Part shown: positions 12,301 through 24,087 of the stretch, piece after piece
Layout of the letters: each line of letters starts with the position of its first letter
How positions within the stretch are numbered: the stretch's first letter is position 1
Source of the DNA: Cyrtodaria siliqua
Taxonomy: Eukaryota > Mollusca > Bivalvia > Adapedonta > Hiatellidae
NCBI GenBank assembly: GCA_037043455.1
Contig: JAWPHD010006777.1
Coordinates: 62,001-126,000, forward strand
Length of the DNA stretch: 64,000 bases
Direction: 5' to 3'
The notes under the pieces: generated by a model
Databases searched by the model: none
What the model was told of the DNA's origin: nothing
The model's input: only the letters and a program-made list of their open reading frames with translations
Made by a program: the position numbers and the translations under genes

Positions 12301-13309
12301 ATATTGGCCTTGAACAAATGCCTTTTAAACTGTTAAATTAGTTTAAATTAATGATTATTGTATTATCATTATTTAAAAGGTCATCACAATGGTTGCTGGT
12401 ATATATTCTATAAGATGATTCAGTATCGTAAAATGTAGTCCTATGTTAGAGTATTTGACCTTCAGGCTTGGACAGTATTATCTCTGACGGATAATTTCAT
12501 AATTTGGAATACCTCTGTATGAAAAGGTATAGACTTTCTGGAAAAGGGAACCAAGAGGGTAGCATACGAAATACCGGTTCACAGCGCATGGAATACGGTG
12601 TACGATTTGATGTGGGATGAGGGAATACTCTTAATTATGAGCAATTATACATACATTATGTCTTTGGTTTTGCAGGGCTTTCTCCATCCCATTAAGGCAT
12701 CATACTACCACGATGCCTTCACTTCAGAAAGTGATTTACTGTCACACCTTAATGTAGCTGTGATGCTTTCAATTAGTTGTCGCGATCCCTTGATCCTATC
12801 ACAATTTCAAGTTTCCTCTATACTAAGAAACAACTGGTAACCTTTTCATCATCTGTTCTAGTAATTGACTTAATCCCTAACTAACAACTGATGACTGTCA
12901 TTTTTGCCTCACTCACGCAACACTATTTCAGGTAACACCTTCCAACCATAAAAGCGCCTTGCGGAATAAATTCTAACCCAATCCGGACTTAAGCTTGCAT
13001 GTTTTTGATGTTGCAGCTTTTGACCTTTAGCAAGGTCCCATGTACTGGAGTTGGATCTCTGGTCGTGTAAAAGAACAGAGGACCCCATTTGATTGAAGAG
13101 TAGAGGCTCTTGGATTCCTCTGTACTCTGGTTCAATCTCAGGAAGCAGCTATAAATAAGTCAGTTTATACTTTGAATAATCAGTTGTAATTTTGTTCCAC
13201 TTTCCAGGTGGACGAGATGTTCCGTGAAGCACCAATCAAAAAAGGCAACTTTGACTACAATGAATTCACAAGAATCCTCAAGCACGGCAAGAAAGATGAA
13301 ACAGAATAA
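9382..13309 (+). CDS. MYL9: Myosin regulatory light chain, non-muscle/smooth type (complete)
   Basis: This is the regulatory light chain that wraps the neck of myosin II and sets its activity through phosphorylation; it acts in the actomyosin cytoskeleton. Coding exons are 9382-9568, 10580-10741, 12207-12274 and 13208-13309; all phases join, giving 172 residues, the usual length. A 21-nt leader precedes the ATG in exon 9361-9568. The basic N-terminus carries [17 protein letters not shown], the myosin light chain kinase/ROCK site, with Thr20-Ser21 matching Thr18-Ser19 of vertebrate MLC20. EF-hand 1 keeps a full metal loop at residues 43-54 (D43, N45, D47, G48, I50, D51, D54). The exon-3 segment [20 protein letters not shown] is highly conserved in the family. 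The phosphosite separates it from the scallop-type striated-muscle RLC, which is regulated by direct calcium binding. MYL9, MYL12 and sqh are one orthologous group here, so the exact symbol is a convention. No defect is visible. Confidence 0.96.
11061..11131 (-). mobile_element. tRNA-like SINE head
   Basis: Read on the - strand, it shows a D-arm-like TAGTTCAGCGGATAGAGCA, an anticodon stem-loop CCTGA-TTTGAAA-TCAGG and a B-box-like TGTCCGAGCCCCG. The T-arm and acceptor stem do not pair, so this is a tRNA-derived repeat or tRNA relic rather than a working tRNA gene. It lies in the third intron of the light-chain gene. Confidence 0.55.
11151..11206. repeat. Tandem hairpin, CTATTTTCTACTTGAGAAAATAG twice
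   Basis: The 9-bp arms CTATTTTCT and AGAAAATAG around a 5-nt spacer occur twice in a row, next to the tRNA-like head at 11061-11131. It may be the tail of that SINE or an independent foldback. Confidence 0.6.
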
Positions 13310-15101
13310 AACTAGGCATTATCTTCTGGAAATTTCATTTAGAAAAACATTTGTTAAGCTTAACAAGAAACAATTTTGATATTGTTGTTTGACTGTGTGA
13401 TAAGCATCATGTTAGCAAATATACATACTATCATATCTACTCTGTGTACGCAATTAATGATACTATCTATGCAGAGTTAACATAAATATGACTAGATTAA
13501 TATTTTATTACGTTATACAGTAGAATACGACTGTTTTTATATTCTTAACAGTTGTTTTTGTTTAAAATTTAAAATTGTTGTATCAACAACTACCAGAGCA
13601 GCTAAGAAGGGCAATTTCACAATTTCTGAATAATATTCAGTATTGAGATCAGTTAATGTTATTCACATAATGTTATTTTCGTTGAAATCAGCATGCTCTC
13701 AGTATTGACTCGTATCAGTGATATCAAGTTTGTTTCTTGTTCTGTTGACCATACGATACAGCAAATCTCAGCGCCACATTGTTTAACTTGATAACCTCCT
13801 TTTAGCATTTTAAAATATGGCTTCACAATCATGTATTATTAATATTGTATCCACTGTCTGTACAGCCAAGCTTGAGTAGAGGGCTCAGATGTTGGTAGCC
13901 TGATATTGTTGTTTTAGGGAAATTGTTCAAAAGATTTCAAATGTATTAGGAAGTAGTTTTGAATGTTTAAAGTAATGTTTCAAGTCACTATTTTGAAATG
14001 ATCTGTCTAAAATGACACTATTTTGAAATGATCTGTCTAAATGACACTATTTTAAAACAATGAAGATACAATCTCATCCCAGTACTTGGTTAAGAGTAGC
14101 TTTAGAGTTAGAATAATAATATGTTGAAAGAAAAAGAGATCATTTAAAGCTAAAACTTTTTGTATGTACGGTATACTGCTTTTTAAAATGTTAAATCTGT
14201 GGATACTATAACTTTAAAATCAATGGCGTGCCGTCTGTAGAATATGGTGGTGTGTGCCTTAACAACTTACAGTTTCATTCCAGTGTAAAGGTGTGAGGGA
14301 TCAATTTTATATTTACTGTACAGATTAAAACATTCCTGTCATTTAAATCAAGACAGTAAGCCAAATGAAATAATTCTTGTGTTTCCTGTAACTGGGGGGA
14401 AAAAAGTGTTTTGTCAATTTATACAGCAGATCGTCATTTGGGTTACAGGAGACTGGGACACTTTTTCTTTGGCCTGTTATGTAAAACACATACAATTTCG
14501 TGACATTCAGTGTGTAGGTGAGTTGGTGGAGGTTACATTTATATATCCTCCGCTGTATTAGTCGCACTGTGTAATGTTTTCTAGTGAAGGTATTACCTTG
14601 GTATTGCGGGATCAATGACGTTATGCACTTATTTTGTATATTTGGAGACATTTGTTAAACTGTTAAACGTGTGTATTTTGTATTTTCATACAGTTTGTTA
14701 TATAACCATTCCAACTTTTTCTGTGATTTACAGATTGCATTGTTTTATAAATGCACAGACTTGTGTGTTATTTTACATTCAGAAGGCATTGTTAGTATTA
14801 AAACAAATACTTCTAGGGAAAACGGGCAAAACAACATATATAGCACCTATAGAAATTCTGTGATAGCGTCAACACTGTGACCATGTGTTGTTGTTTTTGG
14901 GGATGTCTCTTAATACTTAATCTGGCAGTGATCCTAATTCTAATAATAAGTCTTCATAAAAAAGAAGAGAAAAGTTGCACATTAAGTTTATAAATTAAGT
15001 TTATAAATTAGTCTCAGGCCCTCAAAAATTGTTTGACTTCATAGATGTCATTTAGATTGTCCTCCTCCTTAATAATTTTGAATACCATTGGATAAATAAA
15101 A
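13310..15101 (+). other. Probable 3' UTR of the myosin light chain gene
   Basis: No protein-like ORF follows the TAA at 13307-13309. The region has no obvious transposon ends apart from a short local repeat at about 13990-14045, and an AATAAA lies at about 15095-15100 just before the repeat-rich zone. Long 3' UTRs are common for this gene, but the cleavage site is only a guess. Confidence 0.35.
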
Positions 15102-15256
15102 AATGTCACACATCTCATGATCAGTATATACTAGGTCTGGTTAAGGGGAACAAGGTATTTATTTTCTCATTATTTGTAAAGCGGGTAAATGCAAAACATA
15201 TCTGCTGCAGCGATGTCTGTCACACACTATGGTGTATTGTAATGCCTTCTGATTGT

Positions 15257-15408
15257 GAAACAACCAACGCAGTAATGGGGTTATCATTGACTTTCAAACA
15301 ACCAACGCAGTAATGGGGTTATCATTGACTTTCAAACAACCAACGCAGTAATGGGGTTATCATTGACTTTCAAACAACCAACGCAGTAATGGGGTTATCA
15401 TTGACTTT
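15257..15408. repeat. 38-bp minisatellite, 4 copies
   Basis: The unit, containing CCAACGCAGTAATGGGGTTA, is repeated four times with only one change in the first copy (152 bp = 4 x 38). The near-identity suggests recent expansion. Confidence 0.95.
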
Positions 15409-15696
15409 CAAGTGATATTACAGTAACGTAATTATGTTAAATTTATGTTGATTTAAGCCATTCTTGCTATAATGAAGATCAAATTGTTGTTACAAATCGC
15501 ATTTTTAATTGTATTTTTTTCCCAAAACATTCTCATTTTCTTTGAGTACCATACCATCAATGCTATAATATGCAAAGGTGTCCATTTAGATGTAGGTTAG
15601 ATCCCTTAATAATACCTTACCCATGTATGTCTGTATTTATATATTTTAACTCTCATATGCTAGTTTAGTGTTAGAAAATTTAAACCATGAATTTTA

Positions 15697-15832
15697 ACAT
15701 AAATCAAGAACAAATTAAGTCACTACAACAATTTTAACACATACTACATAAATCAAGAACAATTTTAACACATACTACATAAATCAAGAACAATTTTAAC
15801 ACATACTACATAAATCAAGAACAATTTAAGTC
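15697..15832. repeat. 31-bp minisatellite, about 4 copies
   Basis: Units built on ACATAAATCAAGAACAATTT followed by TAACACATACT repeat with a 31-bp period; the outer copies are partial and diverged. Confidence 0.9.
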
Positions 15833-16416
15833 ACTAGAAGTTTCAATTTTATTTCTATTATTATCCAACTCTTTGTTAATATTGAGAAAAACAACAAAAC
15901 AATTTTGTTTTAACACAAGAAGATTGAAATATGTTTATGTTTTTTTCGGGCTGTATTATTTTATTTAGAAACGCTGTTTTTTCGCTTTTGCTTCACAATA
16001 GGTATAAGCTGCCCTGCAAACTCATTTTCTGTTTTATAGACTTTTTGGGACCAATTATTGACCTTTTCTTAATCATTCCATATTGTTAAAAAATAGCTAT
16101 GCTACTTTTTAACTTTTTTGTTGACAGTAAAAAGGGAAGATTAATAATGTTGACATATTCATCTTCTCTTTCATTATTTTAGGGTTTGTCCAGTAAAATT
16201 CTGTTTCACAGTTAAACAGGACAAGAGTATGAGTCTCATATTCCAAGTATACAAATAAAAACATTTTTATAACTGCTGTTTGTTTGTTTGTTATTTTCCA
16301 TATACGATTGTAATCTTTCTTGCATGTCTGAGAAACACAAGTTGTTCGGGCCAGGTCATATACATCAGATAAAATACAAGTATTGGAAATTATTGTCATT
16401 ATGAAATCTCATTTTT

Positions 16417-18311
16417 AGCTCTACTGATCAGAGATCAGCAGAGCTTATGCCGTGGTGCGGCGTCCGTCGTCCGTCCGTCTGTCCGTCCGTCTGTCCGTCC
16501 GTTAACTTTTATTTGTAGCGACTACTCCTCTGAAACTACTGGATGGATATTCATAAAACTTTACAGAAATGTTGCCCATAAAGTCTAGTTGATCCTAGCA
16601 AAAATTCATGTTGATGTGAAATCCAAGATGGCCACCAAAGCTAAAAATAGAGTTTTAAAATACAAGTTTGTAGCGACTTCTTCTTGAAAACTATAAGTGA
16701 TATTGATATGGGACTTTTTCTAAAATGATCAGCATGACATGGTGTTGATCCTAGTCAAAAATCGTTTTGATTCAACGTTAAACATGGCTGCCAGCGGCCA
16801 TCTTTGTTTACATAGAGTTATATAGTAAAAACTTGTAGCGACTACTTCTCTGAAACTACTTGGCGGATTGTCATGAAACTTTACAGGAATGTTGCTCTTG
16901 ATGTCTAATTGATCCTATCAAAATTTCAGGTCGGCCGGAAATTCAAGATGGCCGTCACAGCTAAAAATAGATTTTTAAAAAATAAGTTTGTAGCGACTAC
17001 TTCTTGAAAACTATAAGTGATATTGATATGGGACTTTTTCTAAAATGATCAGCATTACATGATGTTGATCCTAGTCAAAAATCGTTTTGATTCAACTTTA
17101 AACATGGCTGCCAGCGGCCATCTTTGTTTACATAGAGTTATATAGTAAAAACTTGTAGCGACTACTCCTCTGAAACTACTTGGCGGATTGTCATGAAACT
17201 TTACAGGAATGTTGCTCTTGATGTCTAATTGATCCTAGAAAAATTTCAGGTCGGCTGGAAATTCAAGATGGCCGTCACAGCTAAAAATAGATTTTTAAAA
17301 AATAAGTTTGTAGCGACTACTTCTTGAAAACTATAAGTGATATTGATATGGGACGTTTTCTAAAATGATCAGCATGACATGATGTAGATCCTTGTGGAAA
17401 ATTATTTTGATTCGACGTTAAACTTGGCTGCCAGTGGCCATCTTTGGTTACATAGAGTTATATTGTAAAAACTTGTAGCGACTACTTCTCTGAAACTACT
17501 TGGCGGATTGTCATGAAACTTTACAGGAATGTTGCTCTTGATGTCTAATTGATCCTAGAAAAATTTCAGGTCGGCCGGAAATTCAAGATGGCCGTCACAG
17601 CTAAAAATAGATTTTTAAAAAATAAGTTTGTAGCGACTACTTCTTGAAAACTATAAGTGATATTGATATGGGACTTTTTCTAAAATGATCAGCATTACAT
17701 GATGTTGATCCTAGTCAAAAATCGTTTTGATTCAACTTTAAACATGGCTGCCAGCGGCCATCTTTGTTTACATAGAGTTATATAGTAAAAACTTGTAGCG
17801 ACTACTCCTCTGAAACTACTTGGCGGATTGTCATGAAACTTTACAGGAATGTTGCTCTTGATGTCCTATTGATCCTAGAAAAATTTCAGGTCGGCCGGAA
17901 ATTCAAGATGGCCGTCACAGCTAAAAATAGATTTTTAAAAAATAAGTTTGTAGCGACTACTTCTTGAAAACTATAAGTGATATTGATATGGGACTTTTTC
18001 TAAAATGATCAGCATGACATGATGTAGATCCTTGTGGAAAATTATTTTGATTCGACGTTAAACTTGGCTGCCAGTGGCCATCTTTGGTTACATAAGAGTT
18101 ATATAGTAAAAACTTGTAGCGACTACTCCTCTGAAACTACTTGGCGGATTGTCATGAAACTTCACAGGAATGTTGCTCTTGATTTCTTATTGATCCTAGA
18201 AAAATTTCAGGTCGGCCGGAAATTCAAGATGGCCGCCTCAGTTAAAAATAGATTTTCAAAAAACAAGTCTGTAGCGACTACTTCCTGAAATCAAAATCAA
18301 TCAGTAGAGCT
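16417..18311 (+). mobile_element. pearl-like element, about 1.9 kb, with 320-bp tandem cores
   Basis: It begins with AGCTCTACTGAT (16417-16428) and ends with ATCAGTAGAGCT (18300-18311). A GTCCGTCY microsatellite (about 16458-16502) is next to the left end. The phrase TAGCGACTACTYCTCTGAAAC recurs at about 16837, 17157, 17477, 17797 and 18118, a 320-bp period. Sub-variants alternate: a GATGTAGATCCTTGTGG form at about 17381 and 18021 and a GATGTTGATCCTAGTC form at about 17061 and 17701, both 640 bp apart, so the array also grew by two-unit blocks. It is the same family as 448-1941. No ORF with protein-like features was found. Confidence 0.8.
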
Positions 18312-20702
18312 TCAAGGTCATTGACCTCTTGTTATATTTATTACAATATAAGACAAGAAGTTTGTGGATATTAATTTTTTTTTTAAATCTGAATTTTACC
18401 CAAAACCACTTGAGATTGCTAGAGATATTAACTCTGTTTATTAAAAGAGAAAAAAAGTTACTATAGGAGGAACCCTAAAAAAGTAAATGCAAAAATATTG
18501 AAAAATATGAACTACTGGTGGCTAAACCCAGCCTACTCGGAATTATAATTTATATAACAAAGAAGTATCCCAAGCAAATAAACACAGTATTTGTTGTCTT
18601 TTAATGGTTTATAATTTACTATCACAAAATAGAAAATACAGTATCATATTTTGGTTACAATGGATCTAACAAAGAAGTAAATAAGCATGGTCTTTTTCAT
18701 CTTTTAATGATATACAATTTATAATTGACTATCAAGAAATAACAAATACCAATGTCAAATACTTATCGTATCTAATAAAGAAATATCATGAGCAAATAAA
18801 GAACCTAAATTTCATATTTTAATGATACACATTTTATAATTGACTATCAAGAAATAACAAATAACAAAATAAAGGGTATAATGAGAAAACACACAAAGAA
18901 CTAGTGATCACCAAGATGACTGTCCTTACAGTTTATGAAGTTTAAACAGCAACGGCAATTAATCGTTGACAGAGTAAAGGTTTTCATGTTATGATGCATT
19001 TAGAAAAGATATAAAACTGATAAGCCAGAAGAAAGAAAAAATATTGTCACTTTGCTCAACACCATTCACCATTCCAACCCAAAATGTCCTTAGCTGTCGT
19101 TGCAAGATATTTATTCATTTGAAGATGTCAAGGTTTATCAGAAGTACGCACAGGTCAATTTCCAAATAACATAAACCGTGTGTTCCAGTGGCGGTCGAGA
19201 GAACCAGTAATTGAGATTGACCCTCGCATGATCATAATAGGCGGGGTCAAGTGGTCCCATTTATTGGGCTTGCTAAAGAACCTTAGAAATCTTTTCCATG
19301 GTAATATGGATACTTCCGATTACTAGAAGCGGCTCGAATTAATAGTTGAGTCGTTCTTCATATGGTATTAAAAAGTAAAACGGACCCGTACCATATAACC
19401 TTTTATGTGCACCTTAAAACCCAATTCAGTTGTTCGATTGTGATGTGACACACGCGATAACTGTTAATAATAATATGAAGGGATATTGTTTGTTTCTTCA
19501 TGGACCGTATTAGGGCGCCTTTGACTCCCATATTTCGACTCGAGAGACCTCATCAGTTTCATATTATAAGATTTGACGCAAATGTAATCTTATTATGAGG
19601 TCCAATTCTGTTGCTTGGCACTTTAGTTACATTAAAGACAAACCGGCTCAATATTAAATAAACGAAACTGTTACGGGACACAATGCAATCTTGATGCTTA
19701 AAAAAATTGCCGTGTTTCACAATTTATACTTAATAATTTCTCAAACATTTCGTAGTTCAACTTTATTTTTTGCATATTTTTAGCAGTAAATTCATTATAA
19801 TTTAGTAACAGTGGTAAACTAATGCTGTAACATTTATATTCCGTCCCCAAATCGGTATTTTCGTACAGCTTTTTGTAAAATTGCACGTACGCTACAAGAT
19901 TGCTTTGTCCATTTAACCAAAATGTATTCATTATTATTATACCGAGTTAACATTCCTATACATATGAATGAAATTTTACATAGAAATTATTGCAGGAAAT
20001 ACCATACACTAAACCAAATTGCTAAGTACCAACCTAAGAATATGTCAATATTCTCATTGTTTTGTGTATTTTGAGCTTGATTAGAGATACGGTTAAACTG
20101 CAAAATAACGAGTGTAAATCGTCTGCTCTGATTGCATGAACATATTTTAAAACTTTTAAGTCAATGTGTTTTCTTAGAAATAAGTTATAAGTTGAAATTA
20201 TTTTGACATCATGTTTTACTAGCATTACTACTACAAATGCGTTTGCAAAAAGAAATTTTCGAAATATTTAATGTTAACGTTGAATTACAGTTACTTGAAT
20301 TTCAAACAATATTCAATTTAAAGGGAGGTAATTTAAGATTATCCATATTTCATTTTTTTATAGACGGAAAATCTGCGATAAATGGGTCAATTTTTTATGT
20401 TTTTTTCTATCATTTCATACCAATTTTAAGAATTTTATATCTTTAAGCGATCTTTGACTAATGTTATTTGTTTTATCAGCACATTTCATGTTTTCATATA
20501 AAGGGAGGGTAACTCTCAAAAGATGTAACAATTTAAACAAAAAATAAATGTTTTACAAACTATGGGTCAAAACAAAATACTTACCATATATCTATTCCAA
20601 AATATATTTAAAATAAGAAAATTAGTTAAGATACAAAAGTTGATACTTAGAAAAAAAATTCAGTGTATGTAGCGAACACGTTAAGGATTGTTCAGGTTAT
20701 AT
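18312..20702. other. Intergenic, AT-rich, no gene recognised
   Basis: At 18540-18880 there are three diverged copies of a phrase with ATTGACTATCAAGAAATAAC and AAAGAAATATC, an old tandem block of about 120-130 bp units. The remainder shows no coding exon, tRNA or clear element boundary. Confidence 0.4.
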
Positions 20703-20937
20703 ATACTGAGGAAAAAAAGTTTAGCAAGTTTTTGTTGCACCCTGGAAATAATACATTTTTGGTTGTAAAATCAAGAAACTACTGCCACAGACACAAAATG
20801 TATTAAACACACATCAATAACAGTCGAACATCTTAATGAACTTAGGGGCCAAGGCCGTAAAGTTCCAAAATGTCAGTATATCTTGTATACAGTATTATTT
20901 CATCTAAAAAACTTGCTAAACTTTTTTCCCTTAGTAT
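20703..20937. mobile_element. MITE family A, intact copy, about 235 bp
   Basis: The terminal inverted repeats are about 25 bp: ATACTGAGGAAAAAAAGTTT at the left and, reversed, ATACTAAGGGAAAAAAGTTT at the right, both followed by AGCAAGTTTT. It has no coding capacity and sits in TA-rich DNA, as for Tc1/mariner-type MITEs. A second copy, itself interrupted, is at 28599-29155. Confidence 0.8.
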
Positions 20938-20989
20938 ATTTTTAAATCAAAATAGCATTACAACTGTCTTTGTTGAATGTGGAAAGGTA

Positions 20990-21286
20990 CTGAAAAGAAA
21001 ATGAAAAGCATAATGAGTATTTACGCTATGTATTGTATGTTTAATATGATACTGCTAATCGAATGGTACAGGGCACACAAATGGTTACCCCTTTAAAGTT
21101 TCATTATCGACAGAATGCGCATTTGGCTCAAGCAGGTGCATGATAGAGTTGTCCTTTCTGTAGTTAGTTTTAGCCCCTTTCTGTACAAAACACGTTGAGA
21201 TATATCTGGAATATTACGTGGAATTAGATGTATATAATAGTGTAGTATAGGCAATTTTTTCATTATGCGTTTCTTTTTCCTTTCAG
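20990..21286 (+). mobile_element. MITE family B, copy 1, about 300 bp
   Basis: The ends are imperfect inverted repeats of about 27 bp: CTGAAAAGAAAATGAAAAGC against the reverse complement of the end, CTGAAAGGAAAAAGAAACGC, both continuing ATAATGA. The inside shares long blocks with copy 2 (23278-23725), for example ACAGAATGCGCATTTGGCTC and GAATATTACGTGGAATTAG. The copies are in the same orientation and flank the gene at 21981-23015. Confidence 0.8.
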
Positions 21287-21980
21287 TATGCTGTACAGCA
21301 GGCATGGAATGAAGGGTGCTCTTGAAATGTAAGGGCACTCATATTAAGAACTATCGAGCAGGCACTGAATGTGAGGTGCTCTTACATGAAATGTCTAAAT
21401 TAAAGCAACATTTGTAACACAGTATTGTTAATGCCTGCTATCCTTTGTCAAATATTATAGTCTTAGTATATACCATGATCTGTTAAAACTGCCCCGGCAC
21501 GTGTTACTTTAATTAAGTGAAGTCATTAACATTAATATGATTTTGTCAAAGTTACGCACTTCTTTACTACTGTTTAATTTTATTTCATTTAAAAAAAATA
21601 CAAATCAACGGTTGTTCTGAAATAGCTTTTTTTGTTTGTTTGCAAAAAGTCGATAAATAACAGCTTGAATAAAACACTTTGCACGTGACTATTTAATTAA
21701 AAGGCACGTTGCCTGTGGCTGATTAAAGAGCACTTTGAATGGGATTAAAAATCACATTGCCTGTTGCTGATTAAAGAGCACTTTTGGGACTAATTTGTCA
21801 AAAAAAAGTCACTGTGACTAAACAAAAGTATCCAATAGTCAAACTATAATTGCACAACGTAGTGTACATATTTCAAGGGCAGCCATTTAAAATGATTAAT
21901 CGCGCTGCCGGTGTGCCTGCGAATTGATTTCGGTACTTTTTCCTAAGTAGCAATAACGATAACAATGGCTGCCAATAACT
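21287..21980. other. Downstream flank of the unrecognised gene
   Basis: AT-rich. Two related phrases with GATTAAAGAGCACTTT occur near 21722 and 21770, separated by about 48 bp, suggesting a small diverged duplication. It probably includes the 3' UTR of the 21981-23015 gene. Confidence 0.3.
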
Positions 21981-23015
21981 TCAAGGATAGTCCCTGTAAC
22001 TACTGCTTCCAAAGGATAAACCCTGCAGCCTGTCCATAGCATGGTTATAGTCGGAATTCGCCTCTATAACTCTATGGGACATATTTGTTTGCGCCTCTTG
22101 CGGGGTTGTGTCGTACAGATTCCGCACAACGGACGGACGGTTGAATTCCGGATTAAGGTAGGTGGTTGCGTATGGTAACGGCTGGTAGTTCATCCAAGCC
22201 TGCTTCTGTGACTCCCCCGCCATGTTTCGTATTCGTTTCTGTTCGGGAGATAGTTCCGGCACACGTTTTTTCCTGTTTTCGTAAGCATACATTGAATTAG
22301 GATACATGGTTGCGTTCGATACTAATTCAGTTTCGTCGTTATATTGTGATTGTTTCACGTGCGATTGTTTGTCATATTTACGCGGCGGGTCTTTCATGTC
22401 TTTAGGAAATCCTAAAATAGTTCTCACATTTTGTCTATTTCTGTCTGTACAACAGGGACACGAGGTGGCGCTCGTACCCTCATAAACAGGAATCACGTGG
22501 CCATAACGTGAATAATGTAAATAATCGGCCACCAACCCATCTACCACAGTGTGGTTTATGTTTAAAGGTGACATGCGATCATATTCAGGTTTTGTCTCCT
22601 TTTTATAATAGTCATATTTAGGGGACGGAGGTGGAGTCCTATCACGTGGCATCGGTAGCACAGACACTACTGGCTTCGATTTAACAGGTTCAAATCCAGG
22701 CTCAGCACTCGCAAACGTGTTTTTGTGTAAGCGCCGTAGCGGTTCATGTTGCAGACGGGGTGCCTGCCGTGGAGTACGCCGTGGCGTACTCGTGCCTTCC
22801 TCGTCAATCGGCGGAAGTCTTTTAACACGGGCCATTGGGGCGACAGTTTTGAACTTTGGTTTTCGTGTTGCCATGAGGGCACTCGATATCGCTGTCGGTG
22901 ATGGTGCACTACGTGAATGTATACGTGGCCGTGCAAATGATATGAATTTCCCACCGTAGTCTTCACGCTGGCTTGTTCGTCTCGGCTCGTAGCCGAGTAA
23001 TGTCCGTAGGGGCAT
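21981..23015 (-). CDS. Unrecognised intronless gene, 344-residue basic Pro/Arg/Tyr-rich protein
   Basis: A single uninterrupted frame runs from ATG (23013-23015) to TGA (21981-21983). I do not recognise the family. The base composition is clearly GC-richer than the surroundings and codon use looks real. The first ~140 residues are basic and rich in Arg, Pro and Ser (RTSQRED, PRRTPRQAPR, RTPPPSPKYDYYKKE). The middle holds a short cysteine cluster, SCPCCTDRN (about 190-198). The last ~110 residues contain MYAYENRKKRVPELSPEQKR and a Tyr/Asn/Pro-rich tail. No signal peptide, membrane segment or enzyme motif is visible. In-frame stops precede the ATG. On the - strand an acceptor-like CTATTTTCAG lies about 56 nt upstream, so a non-coding 5' exon is possible. 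The overall style (short, basic, Tyr/Pro-rich, disordered) resembles sperm or ciliary microtubule-associated proteins, but that is only an impression. Confidence 0.7.
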   Translation of the reverse strand: MPLRTLLGYEPRRTSQREDYGGKFISFARPRIHSRSAPSPTAISSALMATRKPKFKTVAPMARVKRLPPIDEEGTSTPRRTPRQAPRLQHEPLRRLHKNTFASAEPGFEPVKSKPVVSVLPMPRDRTPPPSPKYDYYKKETKPEYDRMSPLNINHTVVDGLVADYLHYSRYGHVIPVYEGTSATSCPCCTDRNRQNVRTILGFPKDMKDPPRKYDKQSHVKQSQYNDETELVSNATMYPNSMYAYENRKKRVPELSPEQKRIRNMAGESQKQAWMNYQPLPYATTYLNPEFNRPSVVRNLYDTTPQEAQTNMSHRVIEANSDYNHAMDRLQGLSFGSSSYRDYP

Positions 23016-23277
23016 TATGAGGGGTTATATAGCTGGTGGGTTCAGCGGAGAGGTGGCGTTGACGTTTCATTCTGAAAATAGTAGAGTATTTTAATACGTG
23101 CTGGTCAACTAGTATTAAAGTATTTATATTAAATAAATCATGATTATACTAGTATTACAATAGTTTCAGAAACGTTAGCGACATACGACAAAAACATGAA
23201 ACTCGTTGTCATAATTAAGGTAGTAGTTTTTTCACATACAATATATTAAAACTTGACTGGCGTAGCAAGATACTATA

Positions 23278-23725
23278 CTGAAAATAAAAAGAAACGTCTA
23301 ATGGATATTTCCGCTATATATTGTAACTGCTAATCAAATGGTACAGGGCGCCATTATGCCTGTCCTTTCGGAAAGAAGGTTTAAACAACACCGAACACAC
23401 CCGCCTTTAAAGTTTCATTATTGACAGAATGCGCATTTGGCTCAAGCAGGTGAGCAAACTTAGGCAATCTCTTTAGTTAACTAAACACAATACTGAACAT
23501 GGCTTGACTTTTTCAAGCGAAACTTCAACATTTAAGAATTTCGTGTAACAAAGTATACTTTGATTAAAAGGTCTACTACATGACAAAGTTGTCATTTCTG
23601 TAATTAGTTGTAGCCCCTTTTTGTACAAAACACGTTGAGATATATCTGGAATATTACGTGGAATTAGGTGTATATAATAGTGTAGTATAGGCAATTTTTG
23701 ATTATGCGTTTCTTTTTCCTTTCAG
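23278..23725 (+). mobile_element. MITE family B, copy 2, about 450 bp
   Basis: It has the same ends as 20990-21286 (CTGAAAATAAAAAGAAACG at the left; the reverse of CTGAAAGGAAAAAGAAACGC at the right). It carries about 150 bp more internal sequence than copy 1, including CAAGCAGGTGAGCAAACTTA. Copy 1 therefore looks like an internal deletion derivative. Confidence 0.78.
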
Positions 23726-24087
23726 TCTAATTCAATTAAGGATCACACGGTAACTTTGAAGTATTACTGACAGGATAAATCTTGCAGTATTATTGAGCTT
23801 TAAAATAATGTCTTTAATAATGTGCATGTCTTTCTTTAAAACTACATACACGTTATATAATATTAATATCGGGCACAGAAACATAGGCATTATATGGTTT
23901 TGCTTCGTAACTTTATCATATGCTTACGAAAAATTCTGAAACAGTATACAAGTATGATCACATGTAAAACATGGAAATATTGACATTGTATGACAAACTA
24001 GCACGACGACGCGAGTTTATGTAATAATCAAGTTTGCCGTGCAAACTATAATGATAAGATTTTAAAAATCCAAAATACAGTAAAGAT

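Noticed and set aside
14343..14880. Several 60-102-codon frames on both strands
   Set aside because: AT-rich sequence in the probable 3' UTR of the light-chain gene, with no recognisable domain, GC shift or splice support.
23018..23032. TATA-like TATATAA upstream of the 21981-23015 gene
   Set aside because: It is only about 10-17 nt from the ATG, too close to direct a transcript that includes that ATG, unless translation begins at a later Met (for example MATRKPKF); not enough to call a promoter.
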